This document shows, one piece after another, positions 42,677-52,218 of a stretch of DNA of 64,000 bases. The position numbers were made by a program, and so were the translations under genes. Positions within the stretch are counted from its first letter, which is position 1; the number at the start of each line of letters is the position of its first letter. Source of the DNA: Deferribacter autotrophicus (GTDB taxonomy: Bacteria; Chrysiogenota; Deferribacteres; Deferribacterales; Deferribacteraceae). Location: positions 193,501-257,500 of the forward strand of contig NZ_VFJB01000003.1 of assembly GCF_008362905.1 (NCBI RefSeq). The letters are read 5' to 3'. The notes below the pieces were generated by a model. That model searched no databases, was not told the origin of the DNA, and saw only the letters and a program-made list of their open reading frames with translations.

Positions 42677-44045
42677 TTAACAAACGCTCCAAAAATACAT
42701 TTCTTTCTTGTATGGGAATCAATAAATAATCTGGAACTTGGATATAATCCAAATTATCAGCAAAATATAACACTATTTTTTGAAAGTCAATATCTTTATA
42801 TATACCGAAATAAGGATTTTCACAATTTATTATCTTTTTGTTGAGCTTATCGATTAAAATCATATCATTGGTGGCACAGTAATATAATTTATTATTATAT
42901 ATTAATGTTAGAGAAACAGGAGTAGGATAGAAATGAAGTAAATTTTGATGGATGAAGTTATTTAATTCAAGACATATTTCATCAAAATTTTTATTTTGAT
43001 TAATAAGGTGATAAAGATATAGGGATATTAACATATGATTATATAGAGTTGTAAGTGTACTAATTTGATAAATTTTATTATCAATATTAATAGAATATGT
43101 GTGTGCCTTTTCAGAGATAATGCTCAAATTTTTGGGACTTTTATTAGTGAATATTTTATTTGTTACCGTAATTAATTTGTTTAAATCGACATTTTTTTTA
43201 GACAATTGTTCTTTGTAGATAAGATTTTTAAAGTTAAGATAAAACTTTTTCAAAATGTTTAAAATAATAGGCATTGAATCATAGAGTATGTGTGTATCTT
43301 GATACCTATCAAATATAAAGAATATTTCGCCAATATTTTTGCCTGTTAAATTTAGCAGTTCTGAATAAAATTGTTCATTTTTTTCTAATTTATACGTTTC
43401 GTCAGTTAGAAAAATTTTTGTATCAGGCGGAACATTTATTAACTGACTTATTTCATTTTCATTTATAGTAGTAAAGATATAGTGTTGTTCGTCGATAATG
43501 AAATGTAATACAAGTTTTTTAATATCTAATGCTGTATAAATAAGGTCGGTCAATTCAATAAAGTAATTATTAATATCAAGTATATTATCCAATATTTTTT
43601 CAGAATAAATTGATAGAAATTTTTTAATGAGTTTCTTTTCTATTTCTTCCCTAGAGATAGCTGAAGTTATTAACTCTTCTTTTGTTGGGAAATATAGTGT
43701 TCCTTCATCTAATCTCTGTAAAAAAGATATAAATTCTTCAGGAGTGGCTATATAAATATTTGATAATGTAAATGATAGTATAGTTTTAGTCCTAATATTT
43801 GAAGTTATTAAAAGAACATTATTTCTACTTAATTTATTATTTTCAGACAATAAGAACAAGTAATGAGTTCCAATTTCATTGAGGAAGCTGTTTTCTAAAA
43901 TCAAAAAAGCATTATTTATTGTACCAAGATTAAAAATATCATTAGGAGAATTCAAAACAATCAAATTTTCATTATGATAGTGATCGAATACAATTTTTTT
44001 TATAAGCTGACTATTTACAGCTACAATGATATTTCTCTTATTCAT
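42669..44045 (-). CDS. Unrecognised protein of the chemosensory cluster
   Basis: 458 residues, no membrane segment. The first 130 residues have the secondary-structure rhythm of a receiver domain (NIIVAVNSQLIKKIVFDHY; NAFLILENSFLNEIG; NNVLLITSNIR) but lack the Asp phosphorylation site, i.e. a possible pseudo-receiver. The middle and C-terminus suggest a GAF-like or PP2C/SpoIIE-like fold (TPVSLTLIYNNKLYYCATND, ILIDKLNKKIINCENPYFG) without clear metal ligands. It overlaps both cheB and cheR, so it is an integral part of the system. No function assigned. Confidence 0.75.
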   Translation of the reverse strand: MNKRNIIVAVNSQLIKKIVFDHYHNENLIVLNSPNDIFNLGTINNAFLILENSFLNEIGTHYLFLLSENNKLSRNNVLLITSNIRTKTILSFTLSNIYIATPEEFISFLQRLDEGTLYFPTKEELITSAISREEIEKKLIKKFLSIYSEKILDNILDINNYFIELTDLIYTALDIKKLVLHFIIDEQHYIFTTINENEISQLINVPPDTKIFLTDETYKLEKNEQFYSELLNLTGKNIGEIFFIFDRYQDTHILYDSMPIILNILKKFYLNFKNLIYKEQLSKKNVDLNKLITVTNKIFTNKSPKNLSIISEKAHTYSINIDNKIYQISTLTTLYNHMLISLYLYHLINQNKNFDEICLELNNFIHQNLLHFYPTPVSLTLIYNNKLYYCATNDMILIDKLNKKIINCENPYFGIYKDIDFQKIVLYFADNLDYIQVPDYLLIPIQERNVFLERLLNA

Positions 44046-45024
44046 TTTCTATATATGGTATAATTTCTTCTGGGTTTATTATATTATCTGCATAAAGCAA
44101 AGCTGATTTTGGCATGCTTGGTGCAATTGCAGTATTTGGGTTTTGAGCCAATATTTTTGCGCCAAATTCTTTAGCAATTTTTACTCCTTCTTTTCCGTCA
44201 AATCCCATTCCAGTCATTTGAAAAATTATACATTTTTCTCTAAAATGTTTTGCAACAGATTCATATACTTTATCAATGCTAGGGAAATACATCTGTTTTT
44301 GATTTATGGGAGTGAGCTTAAATAAGTTATTATCAATAATAAAATTATTTGTAGTAGGAGCAATGTAGATAGAATTTTTTATTTCCATATTGTCAGAAAT
44401 TACATAAACATTTTTTTTAGATAAAGACTGAAGCCAGTTTTTAAAACTGTTTTCAAATCCTACTTCTATATGATTAGCTATTATAACAGAAAGTTTTTCT
44501 AACTTTGAAATGGATGGAATGATTGTTTTTAGTAATTTTGGTCCTCCTGTAGAAGAACCTAATACCAGTACTTTTCTTGACTCAAGATTTTTTCTAAACT
44601 TTGGCCTAGTTAGGCTAAAATCTTTAGAATAATTTTTATTTAATGGAGCGGCATATCTTATTTTGTATCTTAATCTTTCTATAAATTCACTGGTTATTTC
44701 TAGCGGTTTTTTTATTATTTCAACAAAATAGTTTAAATTGAGATGAAAGCTTTTTTCAATTTCAAAATCTGAAAGAGAGGTTATCAAAATTATGGGGGTT
44801 GGATCGATAGCCATTATAGCTTCAGTTACTGCATCCCCAGTCATTTTGGGTAAAACAAGATCAAGTATGACAACGTCAGGTTTTTTTTCAGCAAATAATT
44901 TTACGGCAGAAATTCCATCATTTGCAGTTCCTACGACTGTTATGTCATCAAATTTGGATAGTTCTTCTACCAGAGTTGTTCTGAAATAAGCTGAATCTTC
45001 AACAATAATAATGTTTTTTTTCAT
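44038..45024 (-). CDS. cheB: CheB protein-glutamate methylesterase
   Basis: 328 residues: a receiver domain with D54-type acceptor (PDVVILDLVLPKMTGDAVTEAI) and a methylesterase domain with catalytic Ser in VLGSSTGGPKLL, His in IIANHIEVGF, and Asp in MTGMGFDGKEGV. The His block is divergent (usual HMP is HIE). Opposes CheR by removing methyl groups from the receptor. Overlaps cheA by 4 bp. Confidence 0.94.
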   Translation of the reverse strand: MKKNIIIVEDSAYFRTTLVEELSKFDDITVVGTANDGISAVKLFAEKKPDVVILDLVLPKMTGDAVTEAIMAIDPTPIILITSLSDFEIEKSFHLNLNYFVEIIKKPLEITSEFIERLRYKIRYAAPLNKNYSKDFSLTRPKFRKNLESRKVLVLGSSTGGPKLLKTIIPSISKLEKLSVIIANHIEVGFENSFKNWLQSLSKKNVYVISDNMEIKNSIYIAPTTNNFIIDNNLFKLTPINQKQMYFPSIDKVYESVAKHFREKCIIFQMTGMGFDGKEGVKIAKEFGAKILAQNPNTAIAPSMPKSALLYADNIINPEEIIPYIENE

Positions 45025-46937
45025 AACAATTCTTTAATCTTTTTTAAGAAACTGTCTTTGATAAAAAATCTTTTAATAAAATATCCATTAGCACCGGCAT
45101 CAAGACCATTTTGTATATCTTGCTCATCACCTTTTGAAGAGAGAATGAGGATGGGGATAGATTTATTCAACTTGCGTATATTTTTGGTAAGTGTTAATCC
45201 ATCCATAATTGGCATTTCTATGTCAGTAATAATAAAATCTATATTTTTGTTTCTAAACAATTCAAAGGCTTCTACTCCATTTTGTGCTGTTAAAATATTA
45301 TATCCTTCATTAGTGAGCAATTCTTTTATCGTCTCTGTAATTACAGGGTTATCGTCTGCTACTAAAATGGTTTTTTTGACTTTTTTTTCATAAAGATTTG
45401 ATGGAATAATTGTTCTTGATTCTCTAAGAGCAGTTTTAGTTAAGTAAGAAGGATTGAGAATTGCGATAGGTCTATTGTTATAAATGGAAAAGCCAACAAA
45501 GTATTTATAATTGCTTGATATGCCTTTAATGGGAATCAAGTCAAATAAGATATTCTCACCAACTGATTCTACTGCAACGGCACTTTTAGTGTTCTTAAAA
45601 AATATAAGTAATTTTTCGTTGGTTGAATCAATATTAAACAATTCACTTAATTTATAAAGATTAAAAAGTGTGCCATTTTTTTCAATTACTAACGTTCCGT
45701 CTTTATCTTTAATATTTTCAGTAATCAGCTTTTCAATACTATCAATTATAGAAATAGGGACAGCAAGATAATTGTCAGCAGTGGCTAAAATTTTGCAATA
45801 CACACTTTTGAAGGTAAAAGGAATATTTAGTATAAATTTTGTATATTTACCAATTTCTGACTCTATTTCAACAAATCCGCCAATTTTTTCAATCTTTTCT
45901 CTTACTATACTGAGTCCAAGTCCTCTTCCGCTAATTTCATCTACTTCAAGTGTTGTGCTAAAATTTTCATTAAAAAGTAAGTTGTAAATATCTTCTTTTT
46001 TCAGTTTTGGAATGTCATCAGGTTGAATTAATCCGTTTTCAATTCCCTTTTCAATTATTTTATTAACATCAATTCCTTTACCGTCATCAGTGACGATTAT
46101 ATGTATTCTGTCTGATGCCTGTTTAAATTGTACTGTAATCTTACCTGTTTTTGATTTACCTACTTTTATTCTTTCTTCAGGGTTTTCAATGCCATGATAT
46201 ACAGCATTTCTAATAATATGTGTGAGTATTTCATTAGCAATGGCTAAAATTTCTTCATCTACTTCCACATTAGAGTTGATTATTTCGAGTTTAACGTTTT
46301 TGGATAATTTTGTTGCAGTTAAGTGAGCAATGTTTTTTAATTTTTCATCGAGAGCATTAAATGTTGTTAAGTTTAACCTGTTGAGTTGATACCCTATTTT
46401 TTCAAGTTGTTCTAATAATTTGTTTTTAGTAAAACCTTCTATACGAACTTTATTTAGAAGATCATAGATGTGTGTATTAAGTTTTTGAAATTCTGTTTTT
46501 AAGGATGCCACTTTTTCAGTTGCAATATTTTTTGTAGTGATTATGCTTGTTTTTTGTTCATCTTTAAACTTTTTTTCTATGATTACGCTACTTTTAAGTA
46601 ATTGATCAATTTCATCAATGATTTTATTTGGATTGTCCAAATTTTTTGGAATTTTTTCTAATATATTGATAATTTCTATTATTTTGATTTTATCATTATC
46701 TTCGATTTCATGTTTTGTTAATCTTTGAAAGTAATTTTCAAGATTGTGAAAAATATCAGTAAGGTTGTGTAACCCTAATATTCCTGAAGAACCTTTTAAT
46801 GTGTGAAGTTCTTTTACAATTTTAGTAAGGTATTCTTTTTCTTCAGCTTCAAAAAAATTGTTAATAAATGTTCTTATATTGTTTATATGAGTTGTTAACT
46901 CTTCAGTAAAAATTTTAAAAAGTTTTTTATTATCCAT
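45021..46937 (-). CDS. cheA: CheA-type hybrid histidine kinase with C-terminal receiver
   Basis: 638 residues in the order: Hpt (phospho-His in KELHTLKGSSG, about residue 45), short dimerisation helices, HATPase (HIIRNAVYHGIENPEER, DDGKGIDVNKI, GRGLGLSIV), CheW-like domain (about 380-510) and receiver (ILVADDNPVIT, IITDIEMPIMDGLTL). There is no separate P2 domain. A fused receiver and no cheY gene in the cluster suggest that output runs through the receiver or through CheA itself, as in FrzE (comparison is by architecture). Confidence 0.94.
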   Translation of the reverse strand: MDNKKLFKIFTEELTTHINNIRTFINNFFEAEEKEYLTKIVKELHTLKGSSGILGLHNLTDIFHNLENYFQRLTKHEIEDNDKIKIIEIINILEKIPKNLDNPNKIIDEIDQLLKSSVIIEKKFKDEQKTSIITTKNIATEKVASLKTEFQKLNTHIYDLLNKVRIEGFTKNKLLEQLEKIGYQLNRLNLTTFNALDEKLKNIAHLTATKLSKNVKLEIINSNVEVDEEILAIANEILTHIIRNAVYHGIENPEERIKVGKSKTGKITVQFKQASDRIHIIVTDDGKGIDVNKIIEKGIENGLIQPDDIPKLKKEDIYNLLFNENFSTTLEVDEISGRGLGLSIVREKIEKIGGFVEIESEIGKYTKFILNIPFTFKSVYCKILATADNYLAVPISIIDSIEKLITENIKDKDGTLVIEKNGTLFNLYKLSELFNIDSTNEKLLIFFKNTKSAVAVESVGENILFDLIPIKGISSNYKYFVGFSIYNNRPIAILNPSYLTKTALRESRTIIPSNLYEKKVKKTILVADDNPVITETIKELLTNEGYNILTAQNGVEAFELFRNKNIDFIITDIEMPIMDGLTLTKNIRKLNKSIPILILSSKGDEQDIQNGLDAGANGYFIKRFFIKDSFLKKIKELL

Positions 46938-46944
46938 TGTTTTT

Positions 46945-49074
46945 TTAATGTTTCAATTTATTAATAACTTCAATAGTTTCTCTTAAAGTTTTTGCTACTG
47001 CTTTGATGTCGTGAGCTGTTTGCAATGTTTCATTGGCGGATTTTAAAGCGTCACTCATAGCAGCAAGCATTTCATTGGATGTATTGGAAATGTCACCTGT
47101 GGCTTGTTTTAGATCTTTAATCGCATTAATAATTTCATGCAGGTTGGCGTTTAAATCCTGAATTTCTATAAAAATCTTTTCAAAGTTTTCTGACAATGAT
47201 TTTACATCTTTATACCCTTCTTCAATATTCTTGATAGTTTCTTCTACAATCATCACAGATGATGTTGAAAATGAGCTAATTGCTTCGATTTTGTTTTCAA
47301 TATCTGATGTAAATTTATAGGTTTTTTCAGAAAGTTCTCTTATTTCTTCTGCAATTATTTTAAAACTTTCTTTGTTTGTGTCTTCTCTTACAGCTTCTAT
47401 GGATGCATTTAAAGAAAGAATATTTGTATGTTCTGAAATTTCATAAATAGTTTTTAAAATTTTTCTGATTTCACCAGTCTTTTGATTTAAATTATTTGTA
47501 ATTTCAAATACTTTGTTAATTTTGTTGGTTAATTCTTTCATCCCTTCATTGGATTCATTTATTTTTTCTTCAGTTTTTTTGGTTTCTTCATTTATTGCGT
47601 CACTTTTGTTAGCAATATTATTTAAGGATGATAATATTTGTTCTGTAAAAGTGTTTAGCTCCATTATGGAAGTATTTGTTTCTGAAATGCTTGTATTTTG
47701 TTGTGAGAGCATTGAACTAAGAGTAGAAGCTGATGCTTCAAGTTCTGATGAGGAGTTGGTGAGATGAATAACGGCTTCTTCTATATTCATTACAATTTTC
47801 TGTAGCTTATTTGCTCTTTCTTCCTGGAGTAAATTATCCTTTTTTTGGTTAGATATGTCATTAAATGTAATAAGATAGCCAATTAGCTTGTTTTGATTAT
47901 CAAGAATTTTTCCTAATCTTACGATATAATAAGCATCATATTTTGGATCGTATAATTCAAATCTATATTTTTGTTTTAATGAGTTGACAAACTTATCAAT
48001 ATTTTCTTCTAAAGTCTTCATTGATTCGGGAATAACTTCTAATAGATTGTAATTTTTTTCGCTATCAAGATCAAATAAGTTATCAAAATTTTTATTTCGA
48101 TAATTTATGTTGAAAGATTTGTCAAACACTGCTACGGGAATTGGTAATCTTGATAAGATGGTATTTACTTTTATTTCTTCCTGATGAAGCTCATTTAATG
48201 TTTCTTCTGCCGCTTTTGCAATAATATCGTATTCATAAATTGAAAAGTTTCCGAATCTTAAATCTCTACTTCCAGCTTTAATCCTTTTAAAGTTTGAAAA
48301 TATTTGAAATAGAGGTTTAGTTGTAAATCTAATAAAGAAAATTTCACTTGCTAGCCAAATTAAATAAAGTAGAATTGTAATTATGATTATCGATGAAACT
48401 TTTGTATTTGTAATTGGTAAGAATGAATTTAGACTTAAATATATTTTTAATCCTGCTTCAGGTATATTCAACTCAATTTGTTGATTTTTTCTTGTAATAA
48501 TTTCAGATGATTTAATTGGTTTATTATTTTCATCATATAAACTTTTGGTTACATAACTTATTTGAGTGTTAATAAAAGTATGCTCTATATCTAAGGGGAT
48601 TTTTTTTACAAATTGATAAAGTACATCATCGTTATTAAGTAAAAGATATCTGTTGATTATAAGAGAATTATTTTTAATATAATAAAATGTTAATAACTTG
48701 TTGTTATTTAAGAGTTTTAATAAATCAGATGGTAGTGATTTGCTTGTAGTAGAATTTGATGAAGAAAATATCCCATTATTATTTTTATATTGAATTATTG
48801 AATAATTTAGTTTTTTGATATCCTTTTTAAGTTCATTGATATCTTTTTTGTTTATGAACTTTTCAGATAATGTTTGAAACTCTATTTGTTCTGAAGCAAT
48901 AACGGATTCAATAGTTATTTTAATATTTTTTCCCATAGAAACAAGGAATTGTTGGGCAACATTGTTCAGCAGGTTATTTATGAGAGAGTAAAATATTAAT
49001 GCAAAAATACAGAAAAGGACGGTAAGGGCTATGATTCTAAAAATTAGTACATTTTTAAAACTGATCTGTTTCAT
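46945..49074 (-). CDS. Methyl-accepting chemotaxis protein with PAS domain
   Basis: 709 residues. TM1 near the start (IIALTVLFCIFALIFYSLI), a 200-residue extracytoplasmic sensor, TM2 (IIIITILLYLIWLASEIFF), a HAMP-like linker (TTKPLFQIFSNFKRI), a PAS domain (LSRLPIPVAVFDKSFNINYRNK), then a long coiled-coil signalling domain with tip HTNILSLNASIEAVREDTNKESFKIIAEEIRELSEKTY. The tip differs from the canonical AxAGExGRGFAVVA, being divergent in an ACF-like way. Acts as the receptor of this cluster. Gene is coupled to cheW (4-bp overlap). Confidence 0.9.
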   Translation of the reverse strand: MKQISFKNVLIFRIIALTVLFCIFALIFYSLINNLLNNVAQQFLVSMGKNIKITIESVIASEQIEFQTLSEKFINKKDINELKKDIKKLNYSIIQYKNNNGIFSSSNSTTSKSLPSDLLKLLNNNKLLTFYYIKNNSLIINRYLLLNNDDVLYQFVKKIPLDIEHTFINTQISYVTKSLYDENNKPIKSSEIITRKNQQIELNIPEAGLKIYLSLNSFLPITNTKVSSIIIITILLYLIWLASEIFFIRFTTKPLFQIFSNFKRIKAGSRDLRFGNFSIYEYDIIAKAAEETLNELHQEEIKVNTILSRLPIPVAVFDKSFNINYRNKNFDNLFDLDSEKNYNLLEVIPESMKTLEENIDKFVNSLKQKYRFELYDPKYDAYYIVRLGKILDNQNKLIGYLITFNDISNQKKDNLLQEERANKLQKIVMNIEEAVIHLTNSSSELEASASTLSSMLSQQNTSISETNTSIMELNTFTEQILSSLNNIANKSDAINEETKKTEEKINESNEGMKELTNKINKVFEITNNLNQKTGEIRKILKTIYEISEHTNILSLNASIEAVREDTNKESFKIIAEEIRELSEKTYKFTSDIENKIEAISSFSTSSVMIVEETIKNIEEGYKDVKSLSENFEKIFIEIQDLNANLHEIINAIKDLKQATGDISNTSNEMLAAMSDALKSANETLQTAHDIKAVAKTLRETIEVINKLKH

Positions 49075-49487
49075 TTTTCCCCCTTTATTAAGGTAGCGTT
49101 TAAATTTTCTTTGATTTTATCTAGATCTAATAAATAAACGGTTTCTTTTTCATGCTTATATTCATTTTTTATGAAATCGCTCGAGATGGATTTTTCAACC
49201 TGGTTACCTAAACTTTCAAAAAGGTGAATTTTTCCATCTGAGGTTACAATAAAGTCGTATGGCGATGACAGTATTATAAGATATTTGGATATTGATACGG
49301 ATTTTGGTTCAGAAAAAATAGTTGATAAATTTATTACAGAATATAATTCTCCTTTAATATTTGTGATACCTAGCAGAAAGTTATCTTGAAGTGGAAGAGG
49401 ATAGATATAATTAATCAAACTGATACTTTTTACATAATTAGAATTTATTGCAAATTTCATGTTCATATGTTGAAAAACTAAATACAT
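49071..49487 (-). CDS. CheW-like coupling protein
   Basis: 138 residues, a lone CheW domain (MKFAINSNYVKSISLI; NFLLGITNIKGELYSVINL; FIVTSDGKIHLFESL). Links receptor and CheA. First gene of the leftward unit cheW-mcp-cheA-cheB-X-cheR. Divergent from the AI-2E permease gene, sharing a 47-bp gap for both promoters. Confidence 0.86.
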   Translation of the reverse strand: MYLVFQHMNMKFAINSNYVKSISLINYIYPLPLQDNFLLGITNIKGELYSVINLSTIFSEPKSVSISKYLIILSSPYDFIVTSDGKIHLFESLGNQVEKSISSDFIKNEYKHEKETVYLLDLDKIKENLNATLIKGEK

Positions 49488-49534
49488 GGCTAAATCAACT
49501 TTTAATTATTCACTAAGTATGTTATAAGTATAGC

Positions 49535-50566
49535 ATGAAAATAATAAAAATTGAATTGGATTTTAAAAAGTTTTTATCTATTTCATTGATTTTATTTCTC
49601 CTTCTTTTAGTTAAAAAAATTAATATGATACTTACACCGTTTGCTGTAGCCTTTTTTATTGCTTACTTATTAGATCCCATTGTGGATAAACTGGAGAGCT
49701 TTAAGATTAATAGGACTTTGGCTGTACTTGTTGTTTTTGTATTATTTTCATTGTTGGTGTTTATGCTTTTGATGTTTCTTATCCCTTTATTGATTACAGA
49801 AATAAACCAGATTGTAATGAAAGTTCCAATGTATATAAACAAGCTGGAGATAAAACTAAAAGGTGTTGAACTGTATCCCCAATATAAGGTTTATATTGAT
49901 GAAGTGAAAAACCTTTTTTTAAAAAATCTTGGTAAAATTTCAAATATTATGATTCAAATCTTAGGTTTTTTAAAAGCGTCAGTGGGAGGCATGCTAAACT
50001 GGATATTGCTTTATTCGATTGTTCCAGTGCTGATTTTTTACTTTTTGAAAGATTTTGATATGATAGTTTTAAAACTAAAAGAAGTTGTTAAGAAAAAAGG
50101 GCATGATGAGTTTGTTTACAAAGGGGAGCAGTTTAACAAAATATTGAAAAGTTATTTTAGGGGACAATTTATTGTTTCTCTTTGTTTAGCTGTAATGTAT
50201 AGCGTAGTTTTACTTTTAATTGGGATTGACGGAGCTCTTTTTATAGGGATTACTGCAGGATTGTTGAGTATGGTTCCATATTTGGGTTTTGTTATTGGTT
50301 TTCTTTCATCATTAATCTTTGCTGTTGTACAGTTTCAGGATATTTTGCATCCAGTTCTAGTAATATTGGGATTTACTATTGTTCAGATTATTGAAAGCAA
50401 CTTTCTCACACCGAAAATAGTCGGTGAAAGCCTAGGTTTGCATCCGGTGGTTGTTATTTTTTCCATAATGGCTGGAGGTTTTTTGTTTGGTATTTCAGGC
50501 ATGATTTTTTCTTTACCTGTAGCAGCTTTTATCAAAGTGCAATTAGATGACTATTTACAGCAATGA
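49535..50566 (+). CDS. AI-2E family (PerM/YdiK/TqsA-type) transporter
   Basis: 343 residues, about eight membrane helices. Typical segments: TPFAVAFFIAYLLDPIVDKLE near the N-terminus, FRGQFIVSLCLAVMYSV, GITAGLLSMVPYLGFVIGF and ESNFLTPKIVGESLGLHPVVVIF. Members export small molecules or Na+/H+ exchange substrates; the AI-2 label is historical and substrate here is unknown. Starts 47 bp from cheW (divergent). Downstream is repeat-rich DNA. Confidence 0.93.
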   Translation: MKIIKIELDFKKFLSISLILFLLLLVKKINMILTPFAVAFFIAYLLDPIVDKLESFKINRTLAVLVVFVLFSLLVFMLLMFLIPLLITEINQIVMKVPMYINKLEIKLKGVELYPQYKVYIDEVKNLFLKNLGKISNIMIQILGFLKASVGGMLNWILLYSIVPVLIFYFLKDFDMIVLKLKEVVKKKGHDEFVYKGEQFNKILKSYFRGQFIVSLCLAVMYSVVLLLIGIDGALFIGITAGLLSMVPYLGFVIGFLSSLIFAVVQFQDILHPVLVILGFTIVQIIESNFLTPKIVGESLGLHPVVVIFSIMAGGFLFGISGMIFSLPVAAFIKVQLDDYLQQ

Positions 50567-50570
50567 TAAA

Positions 50571-50595
50571 GTGTAAGTGTGCGTGTATGTGTAAG
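50571..50595 (+). repeat. GTGTAA-type short tandem repeat, left arm
   Basis: GTGTAAGTGTGCGTGTATGT followed by GTAAG, built of degenerate GTGTAA hexamers; starts 4 bp after the permease stop. It mirrors the CACTTA/CACCTA repeat at 50941-50995, making an imperfect inverted pair across the gap. Confidence 0.5.
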
Positions 50596-50701
50596 TTGTC
50601 GATAATAAAAATCCTTACAATTTGTAATGGGTAGTAAGGGTAGTAAAGGTAGTGTGAGTCGTAGAGAGAAGTAAGGAAATGGTGGGGTAGCGAAATAGGA
50701 A

Positions 50702-50902
50702 AGTAGAAAAAGTTCAATGTTCTAGCGTTTTGTTAATTAGAAAATTGACAATAGTAAATCGTAAAGCTTGATGCGTGAGCCGTGATGCGTAATGCGTAAA
50801 TTGGTAGATGGAGATGTTCAACGTTATAACTCTTCCCAACGTTCTAACGTAATTCAAAATCCATCATTCATCATTTTCTATTTCCCTTAACCTCAACCTT
50901 AA
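50702..50902 (+). repeat. 200-bp dispersed repeat, plus copy
   Basis: Shares long, near-identical blocks with the complement of 59668-59879, including CGTAAAGCTTGATGCGTGAG, CCGTGATGCGTAA, AAATTGGTAGATG, GTTCAACGTTATAACT, TAACGTAATTCAAAAT and TTTTCTATTTCCCTTA. Located between convergent genes. Internally it also holds smaller word duplications (GATGCGTAATGCGTAAA). Non-coding. Confidence 0.8.
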
Positions 50903-50940
50903 CCTTTAAGCTATTCCATCACTACTTCTAGGCATTTACG

Positions 50941-50995
50941 CATTCACACTTTCACCCACACCTACACCTACACTTACACTTACACTTTCACCTAT
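50941..50995 (+). repeat. CACYTA hexamer tandem repeat
   Basis: Six to eight degenerate hexamers (CACCTA, CACTTA, CACTTT, CACCCA) run to 5 bp from the argJ stop. On the minus strand they read (GTGTAA/GTGTAG)n, like 50571-50595. Confidence 0.6.
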
Positions 50996-51000
50996 ACAGT

Positions 51001-52212
51001 TTAAGTTCTGTAGTCGGCATTGATTTTTACATAATCGTAGGAGAAATCACAGGTATATACTGTTTTTGAAAAATTTCCTGCTTTTAAATCGATTGTAATG
51101 GCAAATTCGCTTTTTTTCATTATTTCATAAGCTTTGTCCTCTAAATCTGGATCGATTAATGTTCCGTTTGCCACATATTTTAAGTTATCAAAATATATGT
51201 CTACATCATCTTCGTTAAACTCGATCATGGAGGCACCGATTGTGGCCATTAGTCTTCCCCAGTTTGGATCAGAGCCAAAAAACATTGTTTTGCAAAGGGG
51301 GGAGTTGGCAATTTTAAAAGCGCATTTTTTTGCATCATCATAGCTTTTTGCGTTTTTAACCGTAATTGTCACAAATTTTGTAGCACCTTCACCGTCTTTT
51401 ACAATCATTTTTGCAAGTTCACTACACACAAAATTTAATGCTTCTTTAAAAAGCTCATAGTTGTTCCCGTGGCTTACATTAATTCCACTCATACCATTGG
51501 AGAATAGAAAAACAGAATCGTTGGTGCTCATATCACCATCTACGGTGATACTGTTGAAACTGTTTTCTACAGCTAAAAGGAGGGCTTCATCCTGAGCATT
51601 TTTATCAATTATTACATCGGTGGTGATAAAAGCAAGCATGGTAGCCATATCAGGAGCAATCATCCCTGCTCCTTTTGCAACACCACCTACCACAAATGAG
51701 CCGTTATCTGTTTCCACTAAAACTGCCAATTTTTTAGGTCTGGTATCTGTTGTAAGAATTGATTCTGAAAAGTTTGAATCTTCGTCATCGAGATTTTCAA
51801 CAAGCTCATTTATATGTTGGAGCATTTTATCAATAGGAAGCCTAACTCCAATCACACCGGTGGATGCCATAAGTAATGATTTGTCAGGTAGTTCAAGAAT
51901 ATTTTCAGCTTCTTTGCAGATTTTTTCTGTGTCTTCTAAACCTATTTGTCCTGTGCATGCGTTAGCATTTCCACTATTGACTATAATGCCGAAGAAGTCG
52001 GATTGTTCGTCAAGTAGTTTCATATCGTAAATTACAGGTGCAGCTTTTACTCTGTTTTTAGTAAAAGTAGCTGAGACTTGGCACGGTACATCGCTAATTA
52101 AAAGTCCGTAGTCTTTTTTCGTTGAGCCTGTTCCTTTTATATCGATATTGATTCCTGCTGCTTGAAAGCCGAGAGGGGTTGCTACACCACCATCTTTAAT
52201 TAAAATCATCAT
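51001..52212 (-). CDS. argJ: Bifunctional ornithine acetyltransferase/N-acetylglutamate synthase ArgJ
   Basis: 403 residues. Autocleavage site GVIGVRLP followed by KGAGMIAPDMATMLAFITTDV (Thr of MAT/ML is the nucleophile) and TVDGDMSTNDSVFLFSNG; GSDPNWGRLMATIGAS near the C-terminus. Autoproteolysed to alpha and beta chains. Recycles the acetyl group from acetylornithine in arginine synthesis. In the unit argC-argJ (6 bp gap). Confidence 0.97.
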   Translation of the reverse strand: MMILIKDGGVATPLGFQAAGINIDIKGTGSTKKDYGLLISDVPCQVSATFTKNRVKAAPVIYDMKLLDEQSDFFGIIVNSGNANACTGQIGLEDTEKICKEAENILELPDKSLLMASTGVIGVRLPIDKMLQHINELVENLDDEDSNFSESILTTDTRPKKLAVLVETDNGSFVVGGVAKGAGMIAPDMATMLAFITTDVIIDKNAQDEALLLAVENSFNSITVDGDMSTNDSVFLFSNGMSGINVSHGNNYELFKEALNFVCSELAKMIVKDGEGATKFVTITVKNAKSYDDAKKCAFKIANSPLCKTMFFGSDPNWGRLMATIGASMIEFNEDDVDIYFDNLKYVANGTLIDPDLEDKAYEIMKKSEFAITIDLKAGNFSKTVYTCDFSYDYVKINADYRT

Positions 52213-52218
52213 TACCTC

